Source: Heliocidaris tuberculata
Lineage: Eukaryota; Echinodermata; Echinoidea; Camarodonta; Echinometridae
Assembly: GCA_025618425.1 (NCBI GenBank)
Contig: CM046837.1
Coordinates: 23,239,488-23,303,487, forward strand
Direction: 5' to 3'
DNA length: 64,000 nucleotides
The position numbers and the translations under genes were made by a program. The notes beneath the pieces are model-generated. The model saw only the letters and a program-made list of their open reading frames with translations, had not been told where the DNA came from and ran no database searches. Below are positions 12,050 through 24,224 of the stretch, one piece after another. How positions within the stretch are numbered: position 1 is the stretch's first letter; every line of letters starts with the position of its first letter.

Positions 12050-12395
12050 TCCTCTTCCTTTTCCTCTTCTACATATTAATTTTCTTCTCTTTCTCCTTTT
12101 CTTGTCATCCTGCAGCACCTTATTCTCCTACCTCTCCTCTTCTTCTTTCTTCTCCACTTCCTCCACCATTTATCCGCCCCCCCCTCATCCTTTCCTCCTG
12201 CCTTTCCTCCTGCCTTCATCCTTTCCTACACTCTCCCTTCATCCTTTCCTACACTCTCCCTCTCGATATCTCCCTCCTTTTCTCCTCTCGGCCTCCCCCA
12301 TCCTCCCCTCTCTCCATCCCTCCTCTTTTCCCCCTTCATTTTCTCTTCTCCATCTCCCTATTTCCCTCTCATTTTTTCCTCCTTTTATTTGTTAC
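12050..12395. repeat. Pyrimidine-rich low-complexity block
   Basis: Continuous C/T-rich sequence (CTCCTTT, TCCTCC). The Ser/Pro/Phe-rich open frame here reflects base composition only. A second such block lies at about 12,650-12,800. Confidence 0.7.
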
Positions 12396-12397
12396 AC

Positions 12398-12652
12398 TGG
12401 GGTCCACTCGCTATTCATAAGGACCGCTATTCATAGAAAACTGCTATTAATTTAACACACGTTATGAATAGTGGTCCTTATGAATAGCGGTCCTTATGAA
12501 TAGTTGTGAATATTGGTCCTTATGAACGGAAGTCCTTATGAATAGCGAGGTAATTTGTCTATGGTTTGCTTGCTATGTAGAAGGACCGCTATTCATTTAG
12601 TTACGCATTATGGATAGTGGTCCTTATGAATAGCGAGGTTACCCTGTTATGC
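12398..12652. mobile_element. MITE built from GGTCCTTATGAATAGCG motifs
   Basis: Ends resemble each other in inverse (GGGGTCCACTCGC at left, GCGAGGTTACCC at right). The interior is packed with direct and inverted copies of GGTCCTTATGAATAGCG and CGCTATTCATAAGGACC. A second copy lies inverted at 46,510-46,795. TTA occurs just outside both ends, which is a possible 3-bp target duplication. Confidence 0.7.
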
Positions 12653-12857
12653 TTTCCCTCCTCATTCATTTTCCCCTCTCCCTGCTCATTTCCTCTCCCC
12701 TGCTTCGCTCCTCCTTTCCTCTACCCTTCTTTCCCCTACTTACCGCCCCCCCCCCCTTTCCTTCTCTCTGTCTTTCTGCTACTGTTGCTCCTCCAAGACG
12801 ATTACCCTTTCCCCTCCAAGACAAAATTGCTTTTTCCAAAGGCCCTCCACACCACAT

Positions 12858-12935
12858 AAGGATTTGAACCCTCAACTTCTCAGTTGAAGTCAAGATAACA
12901 AATTCACCAGTGAGGCAGTGAGACTGGCTCCAAAC
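12858..12935 (-). repeat. tRNA-like sequence, SINE head or tRNA pseudogene
   Basis: On the minus strand, TGCCTCACTGGTGAA resembles an A box, and GGTTCAAATCC about 45 bases later is a perfect B box. Spacing is tRNA-like, but I could not draw convincing acceptor and anticodon stems, so a functional tRNA is unlikely. Confidence 0.4.
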
Positions 12936-12959
12936 CAGCATCAGTGATCAGACATTTTT

Positions 12960-13925
12960 AGTCCCTCCTTTATTCATTTCAAATACTAGTATGTAGGATT
13001 ATGGACAGGGTTAAAGTTGGGTTTTGGGATTTGGTTTCGGTATAGTGTTGGATCACGGTTTGAAGTTGTAAATTTGACGAGTGTTGAATATTAATTGCTG
13101 AGCAATTTTTTTTTCTGGAGGATGTGTTGTACAACCATTTTGTTGCTATATCAGACAAGCTCCTGTCTTATGTGGGCATCGTCTTAGGAAAGTTACCTGA
13201 CAATAAAGTGAAGATACATGCTTTGTACTGTATGTATGTTGATTAGTTGCACGCCATATACCTTCAGGTCTAAAACCTTGAAAGCAGACCACCTGCTCAA
13301 AGCAAGCTGTCTCACCACCTGATGCCACTACACGTAATGTATATACCTCTCAATTTAGAATGAGGGACAGGGGCTCTTTAGAGGGCTCCATCTTATTCAG
13401 CAACACAGATAATCAACCCAACAAATTATAGACATTCTTAGCCTGCCATTAAGCCACCTTTTTGACAGGAAACCTGGGCTCCTGTCCAAAGCAAGGCGAC
13501 AGCAGAGCTCGCAAACACGTCTCGCCCCTCCGAGAGCCCTCATGATTATAAATAGATAATAAACAAAAGCTAAGAACATGGGTGCTTGTTCATCACGCAG
13601 CCTGGCTTTTGTAATTTCATGAGTTTTTCAGAACTAGGTCATCAAGGCCAAACGGCCAATGATAAGATCCAAAGCGTTAATGACTTGAAACCTTTCCCAA
13701 CCGAGGACCTGTGCCAGGGTAGCCTTGTGCCAAGGCCTCTCAGGGTATTTTTAGAGCAATTCCATCAAAATAATGACACTGGCTTTGTGTTTCTATGTGG
13801 AGAAAGAGGGCATGTTCGTGTTGGAGAAATGCATAATGTATAATAAAGTGCTGTTCCTCCATACGTGAAGTGCAGTTTATAACTCAGATGTGTTGGCCAA
13901 AGACGTCACGGCACATAATTATTGA
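12960..13925. other. Non-coding stretch
   Basis: No gene is recognised. The 85-codon plus-strand frame at 13,586-13,843 has no recognisable domain and no splice or promoter context that I can support. Confidence 0.4.
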
Positions 13926-13929
13926 CTAT

Positions 13930-13996
13930 TGAAGGCCAGAAGGGCATTCACCAATAGCACTTTACATGGAGTTGCGTCTTTCTAGCTCTCAGGGCA
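13930..13996. repeat. Short dispersed hairpin (GCCAGAAGGGCATT type)
   Basis: GGCCAGAAGGGCATTCACC is followed about 20 bases later by GCGTCTTTCTAGCTCTCAG, an imperfect inverted partner. Related hairpins occur at 23,035, 25,716 and 28,674. Confidence 0.5.
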
Positions 13997-14575
13997 TAAT
14001 GTCACATGCATGTGATTATTGGCACATAATGCCTACATTACAGATTATTCAGCACCTTGTGGCTTTTTCAGGCACAGTTCTTTCCTTGAATGTAGACTCA
14101 GGTATTACAGAACAGTCAACAAGATTTTGAAATGAATCCTACTTATTGTGACATTCATATGTCTGAAGTTTCATGAGAAAAAACAAAACAAAACAAACTA
14201 CAAACAATATCACTAGTTCCAAAGTTCATTGTAAGATGGTGGAAGTGACTTCAGTTGACTTTCAAGTAAAGCTTAGGTGCTGTCAGTCAAATTTAGCCAG
14301 TTTTGTAAGGATGATTTATGGTTAATGTCTTTTTTTCCCCATATTTGGAAAATTATGATTTTATTTTGTGGTTCCTGAATAAGTAGTGGGTGGATAAAAG
14401 AGTGAAGTGCATGCAAAGCAACAAAATTATTCTTAATCACACAGTAACCACATGTAGATCAAGGTTGTCTAACAACGGCATGCACTTAGACACAAACAAC
14501 AACATTATCGTCTGCAACATCATGGAAGCTTATACTCTTTTGATGAGTCCCTAACAACAAAACCTCTCTTTTTTT
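13997..14575. other. Non-coding stretch
   Basis: No gene or clear repeat is seen. Confidence 0.45.
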
Positions 14576-14583
14576 TCCAGGGG

Positions 14584-14765
14584 ATTTCTACCCACTTATT
14601 TTGGGGTATGAAAGATGAAAAAGAAGTTTACACATTGTCATATTTTTAGATGATGATCATCATGATCTTCCTCCGGATATGGTTTTCTGTATACATCAAA
14701 AGTTTCTGCCCTCTTATATTTTGGGGTATGAATTAAAGATGAAAAGAAGTTTCGACATTGAACAA
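14584..14765 (+). repeat. Local duplication
   Basis: A segment with TTATTTTGGGGTATGAAAGATG (14,598-) recurs as TATATTTTGGGGTATGAATTAAAGATG (14,715-), each followed by GAAGTTT.CACATTG-like sequence, giving two copies about 120 bp apart. Confidence 0.6.
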
Positions 14766-14934
14766 GATGCAAAGACTTTCGAAAAACCCAACCTAAGGCA
14801 ATTTTCTGGAGCCTTAATTGTCCATCACCCATTGAAATATGCAAACATTGCAATGACGAATTATGTAATCTGAACATGATTCCTATATGATATACAATAG
14901 AGTATTGAAATTTTCCTTGAATTGATTTTTGGAA

Positions 14935-15225
14935 AGATATATTAGACAAATTGGGTTTAGCCAAAATGGCTATTAGACAGACTAGATATTAGACAAAGTG
15001 GTAATTGGACAAAATGGGTATAGACCAACTGGTAAGTAGACCAAATGTTTGTTAGACAAAATGGTTATAGACTAACTGATCATTAGATGAAATGATTATC
15101 GGACAAAGTGATTACTGGACCAAATGGTTATTGGACGAAATGTTGAATGACAAAAATGATATGGGACGAAATTATGTTAGACCATATGAAAATTAGACCA
15201 AATGGCATTAGACAAAACGGCAATT
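14935..15225 (+). repeat. ATTAGACAAAATGGT minisatellite
   Basis: About 16 imperfect copies of an 18-19-bp unit, RTTAGACMAAATGGTNA, in head-to-tail order. Variants include GGACAAAGTG and GACCAAATG. It is non-coding. Confidence 0.75.
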
Positions 15226-17530
15226 TACCAAATTGCTCACAACTGCTGCATATTTTTTAACTGCATAGAGCTGAAATCAAACCATTTTCCTCCTAAATCA
15301 TGTTACCATTTTTTGTTTTATGTACCATGGATGAAACCCTCTTCTTTACTGATTCAATTAACCCCATATCCTGCCCGGATTCACCCAAATGCCAAGCAAA
15401 TTAAAAACGATCGGAATTTGACCAAAAAGACTCACACTTGATCCATGGAATTACATGATATGCGTCCATGTGTCAGTGTTAATTCTCTGTGATTTGGAAT
15501 AGATTGGAAGAGGTGCAATTTTTCTTATTTTTCTTTTTTTAATCATTTTTATTTGGGGGGGCACAGAACAGGTTTTGGTGCCAGAGAGACTCATGCCACT
15601 GGCCAGAAGTAAATGCGTCAGATTTTGCTTTTCCTTTGTTTTTTTTTTTAAGTTGTTGTGATGCAACCCGTTTTTTAAAAATAGATTTTAAACCATGTTT
15701 TGTTGGTCTGTTGATGTTTGTTTCCTTTGTTTTTGTTGTTTTGTTTGTAGACATGGAAGAGTGAAAAACAATGTAAATTTCGAAATTTCTAATCACTCTT
15801 GCCAGGTTTGTATCAACTTTATCAGTCCAAAGTAATTCAAAGTATAGATGCCTAATGAATACACCTATTTTTTGAGGTACATGTAGATTTATCTAAATTA
15901 TGTCACCTACTCAGTGATTGAAATATGTATTGCACAATTTCTAGATCCTACCACTATTTTTCTTTAGTTTGTGCTTTTAGAAGGTTTTATGTATATAAGT
16001 TCCTGTTCAGTTCAGCCACTATCTGTGAAGTATTTTATAATAAGTCAAATGGAATCGAACTAGGGCAAAGTCCTTCTATCATATAATGTAATATATTAAA
16101 GAGGCATATTATATATGATGTAATCGATACCTACAGGGAACCTTTAAAATTGCATAAGTCTAATCTTTCAAATCTACTGCAACAAACAATGACTAGATCA
16201 GTTTCAATTTCCTTTTGGCTTATCATCGGGGCACTCTTCTATTTCAAGTCACGTGCTTGACCGTACTAGCTGTTTCACAACCACCAAACCGTATTCTTTT
16301 ACGACACAAGATCACGTCACAAAGCCTTCCTAAGGCGCCCTCTTAGTTGGAGTGCAACCTTGGCCGTTGATCTGGGTTAATTAATTCCGCCACTCCAGGC
16401 CATTGGCCTCTCAGTGGAGCGGCACGTCATCAAACAGAGAATACGAGGCAGAAAAGGCAAAGCAGGAATGCATAATAGCCAGGCACAAAAGATTGTTTTA
16501 AATAGTCTTTCTGAGTGCGAGATAACACCTTGAACCAATGCATATCATTAAACAAAGAACTTGTCAGGATATATTTGTCTGCGGGGGGCAGGGGAGGGCG
16601 GGGGTGTCACCTTGATATCAGATCCACCTTGTGTCCAAAACTACTGCTTTCTGCTTTGTCAACCAAGTATTGGAGAAGTATCAGTTTCAAAGACAGCAGA
16701 TAAATAAATGAAGATTTGTACATTAATTTTGTTTGAGCTACTGTACTCTCCCCAACACTATTGCATGCAAAGACTTTCAAGAAGTGAGCTCAAGGGCAAT
16801 TTGAATACATGCTGATGTACCCTGTATTGCTTGTAGAAGTCATGTTCAGCTTATGTCATAGACATTGTAATATTCGTTGCACTTGCCAAAAATCACAGAC
16901 ATTGAAAATCATTGCACATAGATATGGGTTAATCAGACTACACACAAATTTGGCATAAAAATTGGGCCCAAAGTTATGTTATATTTCTTTAACTTCTACT
17001 TATATTCATCAGCTATATTTCAAAAATGAGAGTATTTCAAGGGCAATTCTTTTCTTGTAACATTGCAACCTGTGACAATCTTCCACATATGCACATAGGA
17101 ATTAAAACACTAACAGTGTAAACAATTTTTTTTTTTTTTACAGGAGCTCTTTATTATTGTGCTGAAGTACGAACAAAATTACTTGCTGTGATTTTCTGTT
17201 TTTTTACCCGGAGCTCTTTTTAAAATGACCACAGCTCTTTTGGAGCTTCCCATGGCAAAAATACTCATCGTTTCCATACATTTTTTTTTTTCCTCTGCTC
17301 ACTTATTTTGTTTTAACTTTACCAAAACTCAACCTTCTCTGTAGGAGAGCAAGTACACAATATACAATATTCTGATGAGGGAATAATAAGAAAATGAGCG
17401 GAGAGTGAATTTCAAGGGATTCACCTTGAACTTATTCATATCATGAATAAGTCATCAAAGCTTTCCATTTGTCCGCCGATGTTTATGCCACTTTTATTAC
17501 TTAGCTTGCAAATAGAAAACAGGGGGTTAT
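15226..17530. other. Long non-coding stretch
   Basis: No gene is seen. Around 16,925-17,340 the sequence resembles 31,020-31,210 in patches (GACTACACACAAATTT, GAGAGYATTT..AG.GCAATTC), suggesting two old copies of an unnamed repeat. A moderately GC-rich patch lies at 16,330-16,470. Confidence 0.4.
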
Positions 17531-17534
17531 TAAT

Positions 17535-18125
17535 ACGAGAGAGAGAGAGAGAGAGAGAGAAAGAGATAGAGAGAGAGAGACAGATAGAGAATGAGAGAGA
17601 GAGACAGATAGAGAATGAGAGAGAGGGTGGGAGAGAGGATAGGAAAGAGAGGGAGCAACAATATGTGTGTGTGTTTGTGTGTGTGCTTGAGAGAGAGAGA
17701 GAGTCAGGCAGAAAGGTGGAAGAGAGAAGGAGATATGGAGAATGGAAGGGAGAAATTATACAAGACATATAAAGAAAAGAAATGAAGAAGACAGACAGGA
17801 GAGGGGGATAAAGACACACAACTATTATTAGGAGGAGAGCTCAAGAAGAGCATGTTTGAGAATTTTTTTTTTTTAAGGAATAGAGGGTGAGGATGAGAGC
17901 AAGGAAAAGTGAAATAGAGAAGAGGGTGAAAAAAAAATGTTTGAAATATTTAAAGGAATAGGGGAAGAATGAGAGAGAAGAAAAAAAGAGTAAGTGAGAG
18001 AGAGAGAGAGGGGGGGGGAGGGAGATAGAAAAGGATTGAATGATAAAAAGAAAGAGGGTGAGAACAAAAATTGTAAGAGAGAGGCAGAGAGAGAGAGAGA
18101 GAGAAGTAGAAGTAGATAGAAAGTG
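17535..18125. repeat. GA-rich simple repeat region
   Basis: Long GAGA tracts with GATAGA and GTGT interruptions. The Arg/Glu- and Ser/Leu-rich open frames on the two strands are composition artefacts. Confidence 0.85.
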
Positions 18126-18533
18126 ACTTCCATATCCATTAGATAACTTGTCACGTACGCATCGCTTCAAGGTATTCTTTTTTTTTTAATGCATTTTATT
18201 CCTTATCATTTTTCGTTTCCCACAATGCCGGCACTCATCATTCCTCAATTATCCTTTGCATTTGGGGTTAAAAGTGGTAGATAGGGAATTTGAAAATTAC
18301 AAAGCCGCCGGTATGGTGGCAAAGCTGGTGACGTTCAGACACCATTTAGAATTCAGTAGCGTTTGGTTGAGTATGCATTACCCTTGAACCATGTGCATTT
18401 CATTGGCATGGCACGTTTCGAAACTTGTCATGTTTATCCTTGGAGATATTCACTTTTGCTCACTCGTTCCATTGTTGTATAAGCAGTTGTTATTCAATTC
18501 TGTGGTAACTCCTTGTCAGATATATTGAGTTAA

Positions 18534-18939
18534 CCCTTTCAGGACAACTGACCACATTTTGTGGTTTGGCTCAATAACTTTTGATTTAGAGCTCTAAAAA
18601 ATATACCAGATGCATGAGTAGAAAGAGCAAAAATTTCTACACACACTATGTCCATTTTTGTTGCATGACCATACTGTGTTTGATGCCAGGAATTTTAAAA
18701 ATGACAATAAGCTTTAAAATCCTTAAATTGGCAACACATTGAGAGGTTCAAAATCATTGTTTTTCATCAAAATTGGCAATTTTTTCAACTTTTTGACGAA
18801 TTTCTAACCATGTATATTTTTATAAAGACATGACACCTTTTTAGAAGCAATTAGCACTGAAAGAAAAATATTATTGTTGCCAATTTAAAGAACAAAATGA
18901 GATCAATTTAGCCCTTAAATAATTCCTGTTCTGAAAGGG
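18534..18939 (+). mobile_element. TTAA-flanked MITE (CCCTTTCAGG family), copy 1
   Basis: TTAA at 18,530-18,533 and 18,940-18,943 flanks 406 bp that begins CCCTTTCAGGA and ends CTGAAAGGG. Internal arms include AAATTGGCAAC on both sides. A related copy lies inverted at 32,324-32,721. CCCT ends and the TTAA target fit piggyBac-type elements (inference). Confidence 0.75.
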
Positions 18940-18943
18940 TTAA

Positions 18944-19400
18944 TGCTGTTGTGGCATTCAGGTTATTAACTTACCTTTTTTTTTTTTTAAATTGATTGAT
19001 AATTTGATTAAAGGGATTTGGTAACTTTGTGGAGGCTTGATTTAATAAATTGTTGAATTTTGAAATCTGTCTTGTATAATGATGTTCAGAAGGATAAATG
19101 AATAGCCAGACATGAAAAGGTTTTCAAATCTATAATGCTATTAATAAGATATCTATGACTGAATACTCCCATTTACGAAAGCGTATGGCCATACGCTTTA
19201 GTCTAACACTGAGTCTATGGGGGGAAATGAGTCTGGCATTTCCGGTCACTTGCATATGTTTACTTTTGTGAAGCACGTGATGATTTTTAAGTGCTTTTTT
19301 CCCCCCTGGGCTTCATTATTACACCACATTACATACACTGATAGCATGTAAGGCCAGGCAGCTCAGATTTTATCAAGCCTCTACAAAGTTACCAAATCAC
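18944..19400. other. Non-coding stretch with a 22-bp perfect palindrome
   Basis: No gene is seen. At 19,178-19,199 the half-site AAAGCGTATGG is followed directly by its exact reverse complement. Confidence 0.6.
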
Positions 19401-19404
19401 TTTA

Positions 19405-19615
19405 ATAATGTATTTTCCCTGAATACTAAGAAAGCAAGTATATGCCTGTAAGTAAGCAACCAGTGGGACATATGACTTGAACTCCTATCCGAGGGATGTG
19501 GTAATGAGGATAAATGCATTACCAGTAGGTACTGGTGCATTGACTGTGGTATTGAGCCCAGGTCCTCCCATGCAGTTACAAGATCTCCTCTCTACCACTG
19601 AGCCATCATGCCTTA
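19405..19615 (-). mobile_element. tRNA-derived SINE (second family), uninterrupted copy
   Basis: Minus-strand head ATGGCTCAGTGGTAGAG, then a GGACCTGGG B-box region, with the same body and tail as the copy at 9475-10,268 (TTACCACATCC, GGTTGCTTACTTAC, GCATATACTTGCTTTC). It shows the unoccupied state of the site where that copy carries a MITE. Confidence 0.65.
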
Positions 19616-19849
19616 CTTGCCATTTCCAGTACAATTCCTTTCTCTGTAACATTCTAAAAAGATATATGCATGCACAATTATATAACAAGATTCCAAGATA
19701 TTAAACAATGCCATCAACTTTGGTTGCGGAATTACTTACTGCCACCCTTTTTTTTTTCCCTCCAAATCTCGCAGTTCTCCTGACAGTTGTACAGTTTCCA
19801 TGGAATGTGCACTTTTTTTTAGAAATTACTTCTCCTTTTGTTTGCATAA

Positions 19850-20375
19850 TAGAGTCTGACTGCTCTAGAGATGAGCAGTTTGTTTGATTGTTTGAAATCT
19901 AATCAAATATGAGAAATGCTGGGCAGAGATTTGATTTGTCAAGTTTTCTCCAGGGGCTGGCTGCAGTACGCCCCTTTCACATTTGCATTCAATCAGCATT
20001 TTAAGCCATCTGACTGCTCTCCAGATGAACAGTTTGTTTGATTGTTTGCAATCTAGTTAAATATTAGAAATAGTAGGAAGTGATTTTATTAGTCAAGTTT
20101 TCTCCAGGGGCTGGCTGCAGTGTGCCCCTTTCACATTTGCATCCAATCAGCATTAAGCCATCTGACTGCTCTAAAGGTGAGCCGTTTGTTTGATTGTTTG
20201 AAATCTAATCAAATATTAGAAGGAAGAGATTTGATTAGTCAAGTTTTCTCCAGGGGCCGACTTCAACTGTGCCTCTTTCACATTTGAATCCAATCAGTAT
20301 TAAAGCAGTGACTGGGTGCACCGTGCCCCTTTCATACCTACATTTAATCAGCATTAAAGCAGCAGCTGGATACAG
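19850..20375 (+). repeat. ~152-bp tandem repeat, 3-4 copies
   Basis: Units begin CTGACTGCTCTAGAGATGAGC near 19,856, 20,010 and 20,161. They contain TTTGTTTGATTGTTTGAAATC and TCTCCAGGGGCTGGCTGCAG, and degrade toward 20,370. Confidence 0.8.
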
Positions 20376-20869
20376 TTTTGGGTACGAATTAGATGAATTA
20401 TGAGAGACTGTAGTAAACTATTTTTTTGCCCGTAGTCCAAATTAATATTGTCTTTGCAGGAGCTTTGGATTGTGATGATTTGTTAACCTAGATACATGTA
20501 TGGAGTGTAAATTTTAATTTATTATCCCTTGATACTTCTTAATGTGTGAAAGCCCTTTGCAAATTTCATTTGTTATAAAAATAGCAATATGTGCAGACAT
20601 ATCTTTGCATGTGGGAAAGGCCCAAAACTTTGGAAAAATTTTGAATGTTCTGTCCTTTTAAAAAAAAACATAAGTTGGGGTTAAAATTTTCAAAATTCAA
20701 AATTTTGATCAGTTTTCTAACATGAGGCAAATTAACTTATGTTATAATTAGGGTAATAATGGGTTTTGAATGTTGAAGTAGAATTCTTGATCAAATCCGA
20801 ATAGCCCTCTTACAAATAAATTTTAGGTGCAACTTGTACATCAACTGCATCCAGATTTGCTGAAAGTTA

Positions 20870-21900
20870 TGAAAGGGGGTATGGCAAACTTGAGAAGATA
20901 GGAAAGGAGCAAGAATCCAATCGAAAGAGATTTTGTTGGATCTGTATTGTTTGCAGTATGTTTGATCTGATTGTGAGCAAAATGCTGAGTGATAAGCAAC
21001 TTTGAATTAAGTAGAAGATGCTCCGGAAATGTTTTATCCAATTATTGAAATGAAAATGAGTGGTTGTAAAAGAAGATCAGAATTATATGTAGAAAGTTTG
21101 ATTTGATAATGAGCAAAATGTTAAGTGATGAGGAATTTTGAAATAAAAGATGATACCCCTAAAATATTCTTATCTGATTAAACCCTGTAGTGTTTTGGTG
21201 AAAAGAAGATTGATATTATTTGTAAAATGTTGGTTTTGATTGTTAGCTAAATGCAACAAAGCTTTTAATTATAGAAGATGCTCCTAAAATGTCCTTTTTT
21301 GATCCAATTAAGAACTAAAGTAATTGGTGAAAAGAAATGTTTGTAATATTTTTTAAAGAATATTTGATTTGATTGTGAGGAAAATGTTGAGTGATGAGAA
21401 GCCTTGAAATAGAAGGTGATGCTCCTGAAACGTTTATATCCGATGGAAAACTGAAAATGATTGGTTAAGGGGTCATATTATTTGTAGAATGTTTAATTTG
21501 ATTGTGAGCAAAATGCTGAGTAATATGAGACTGTGGAATAGAAGAGGATACTTCTGAAATTATGTTCTTATCTGATTAAACCCTGTAGTGTTTGGTGAAA
21601 AGAAGATTGGTATTATTTGTAATGCAAGAAAGCTTGAAATAGAAGATGCTCCCATAATTTTTTTTTAATCCAATCAAGAACTAATATTGGCGAAAAGAAA
21701 TATTGGTATTATTTCTACAAGGTTAGATTTGATTCTTAGCAGAGTGGAAGAAAATATAAAATAGAAGATGGTCCAATAATTATCTTATCTAAAAGCTTGC
21801 ATTATTGGTTGGAAGAAGATTGGTCTTTTTTTTTCATTAGTATGTTTGGTTTGATTGTGGGCAACAAAAAAAAAAGCAAACTGATGAGAAACCTAGCTTG
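20870..21900 (+). repeat. ~130-bp tandem repeat, about 7-8 diverged copies
   Basis: The landmark TTTGATTGTGAGCAAAATG recurs near 20,965, 21,100, 21,235, 21,365 and 21,495, with further degraded copies. Each unit also holds GAAATAGAAGATGCTCC and GGTGAAAAGAAGATTGG. It is non-coding. Confidence 0.75.
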
Positions 21901-21944
21901 GAATATAGGAGATAAGGTTCCTGAAAAAATAATTCATATATAAA

Positions 21945-22016
21945 CCCATAGACTACAGGAACCGGGTGGCTCCAGTATTAAGCCTATGAGAGTTGCATAA
22001 TTCAGTAGTCAATGGG
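21945..22016. mobile_element. 72-bp mini-MITE, copy 1
   Basis: CCCATAGACTACAGGAACC at the left pairs partly with CAGTAGTCAATGGG at the right. ATAA and TTAA flank it. The reverse complement matches 31,327-31,398. Confidence 0.6.
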
Positions 22017-22194
22017 TTAAATGCAAGGCTGAGATGTAGTAAATAGAAGAAGAACAAAGAAGAGAGATAAGGAGGCAGATGCAAACAGTGGGGAAGTATA
22101 TACATGTAGGGGAGTTGAAAAGAGAGCGCTAAAGCTTTTTTTGATTCAAGAGAAAAAAAAACACCATTATGCTCCCACAATGTGGAATAAGATG

Positions 22195-22645
22195 GAAAGA
22201 CAGATGTAGAATATGAGAGAGAGAGAGGGGGAGAAAAAGAGAGAGAGAAAGAGAGGGGAGAGAGAAAGATATTCTCTCTAAAAAAAGAGTGAAATTTCAC
22301 TTTTTTCACTCCCCAAGAGTCATGTCAGTGATCACTTGTTTAGGAGTGAATATCGAGTGACTATCATGTGCTCTCTAAAAGGGAAAAGAGTGGAGTTTCA
22401 CTCTGTTTTCACTCTATTTTTATTCCTCCGGGAGTGACATCAGTGATCAGTCAAAAAAAATTTTTTAGAAAGAGAGAGAGAGAGAGAGAGATGAGGAGGG
22501 GAGAGAAATAGAAGGGGGATGTTTAGGAATGAATAATGAGTGCCTATTGAGTGCTCTCTAAAAGGGAAAAGAGCGAAGTTTCTATTTTCACTCTATTTTC
22601 ATTCCCCCAGGAGTGATGTCAGTGATCACTCTAATTTTTTCAGAG

Positions 22646-22680
<35 letters not shown>

Positions 22681-22690
22681 AGGAGGGGAG
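22195..22690. repeat. GAGA tracts alternating with a CACTCC / GTGATCACT unit
   Basis: Three GA tracts alternate with a related segment carrying TTCACTC..TTTTCACTC and GGAGTGACATCAGTGATCA, near 22,291, 22,399 and 22,577. The pattern suggests a small element amplified with its GA tail. Confidence 0.6.
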
Positions 22691-23034
22691 AGAAATGGAA
22701 GGGTGATGGAAATATAGAGAATAGGAAATCTGCAATACATCTCAGAGAAAAACCCAACATTTTACATGTTGAAAATGCCAAAATTGGAAATGGTATTTAA
22801 AAATTTTGTCTAGATAATTGATGCCTATCAAAAGTCTAAAAAAATGGACAAAAATGAAAGAAGCTTGGTGAATTTGGTATAGATTCAATGCATAGGCAGT
22901 GTGCATGTTTAGAAACTAACAAGAGAGGGAGTGAGAGGTTTTAGAGGAGCCTGAGTGCTGGTGGAAAAAAAGGTTGAGATGCAGAGAGTCATTAAAGCCA
23001 GTCTCTGTATAGATGATAAATCATATTGCATGTG

Positions 23035-23105
23035 TAGAGAGAGCCAGGAGGGCATTAACAGTGTGTTAAATTATTCAAGTTAGTGCCCTTTTGGCTCTGA
23101 GCAGA
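23035..23105. repeat. Short dispersed hairpin
   Basis: GAGCCAGGAGGGCATTAAC is followed by GTTAGTGCCCTTTTGGCTC, an inverted repeat with a 24-base loop. It is the cleanest of the four related hairpins in the window. Confidence 0.65.
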
Positions 23106-23109
23106 CAAT

Positions 23110-23865
23110 AAAATGAGCAGCCTTGTGCTCATAAAGTGATATCCTACAAGTGCAAAGCAAAAAAGTCTTATATCACTATCTTTTTCAATCAAGGCAGTGA
23201 GTATAGGATTTAAGTTCAAAGCAGAAATTATTTATTACTGTATCAATTTTTTTTCCATTCATATCCAAGACAAAAAAAAAATTGCAGAGGGTAGTTTTTA
23301 CTGTATATTATTAATTTTTCATTCATATCCAAGACAAAAAGAAGCAGCAAGGATGAATATTGGCTAATGTAGCCAAGAGGTGATTTGAGCGGGCTGTCAA
23401 CCGTGGAGGGGATGGATTAAAGGGGGGTTTTGTGCCCTCAAATAGGATGGATTAGGACGAGGACATCTCAGCTAATTGCAAGTACCAATCCTAGATCCCA
23501 TTCACACTCCATACAGGAGCTAACATGTAAAGCACTCTGTAGCGAGATGCCTTGTTTGCCTTTAAAACGAAACATATCTCTGTCTTTGCTAGTTTTCTCA
23601 GAAAAAAACTGAGCAGTTTTGTCGCTGTAAAGGTAATTTGAATTCTTGTATAGAAACTATTTTACTAAAGGGAAATAGCTGCATTGTAAAAGTCCTTCTG
23701 TTATGTCTGTGTGTTTCTCTTTTGGTCTTGAATGTGCAGTGTAAATTCTGTCAGATTCTGAAACAATTTTTCTCTTTTGTCAGTATCAGAGCTGTTATTT
23801 CAGTTGTACAAACCATGCTCTTGCACAACACTTGCTTCACAGTCAATATCCTGCTCTATACAAGC
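23110..23865. other. Non-coding stretch
   Basis: No gene is recognised. ATCCAAGACAAAAA with preceding sequence is repeated near 23,262 and 23,327. Confidence 0.4.
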
Positions 23866-23867
23866 TA

Positions 23868-24214
23868 CGTTCATACGGGACTTGTGGTTTCGAAACTTTA
23901 AGTTAGTGAAACTTTAAACGAAACAACGAAACAACGGCGCTTGTTGTTCTGAGATTACAAGTCGAGCGATAGTAGTTTAACATGAACAGAGAGGTTATCG
24001 TTAACAACGAGTTTGCTAAACTGAAAGTTTATTATGTCCACACAGTCCATAACCAAGAGGGAGGACCCCCGCTGCTCGTGGTTTCAGCGTTAACTACAAG
24101 CTCACTCGTGGTTCTGGAACTACAAGTAAACTGAAAGTTTCAAAACTATGTGTCCATTCATATGGTCTGAAACTACAAGCGAAACTTAAAGTTTAGCTCC
24201 CTCCATGTGAACCT
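23868..24214. mobile_element. Possible MITE with GTTCATACGGGA-like ends
   Basis: GTTCATACGGGACTTGTGGTT at the left is loosely matched by the reverse complement of the right end (GGTTCACATGGAGG). Inside are several AAACTTTAAGTTT- and ACTACAAGC-like motifs in both orientations. The match is imperfect. Confidence 0.35.
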
Positions 24215-24224
24215 GACTAATAAT

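Noticed and set aside
12858..12935. Functional tRNA gene on minus
   Set aside because: A and B boxes are present, but I could not form convincing acceptor and anticodon stems. SINE head or pseudogene is more likely.
17436..18170. Arg/Glu-rich and Ser/Leu-rich frames over 100 codons
   Set aside because: Products of GA/CT microsatellites on the two strands. The same applies to frames at 27,343-27,747, 40,590-40,883, 50,857-51,186, 52,531-52,940 and 59,278-59,487.
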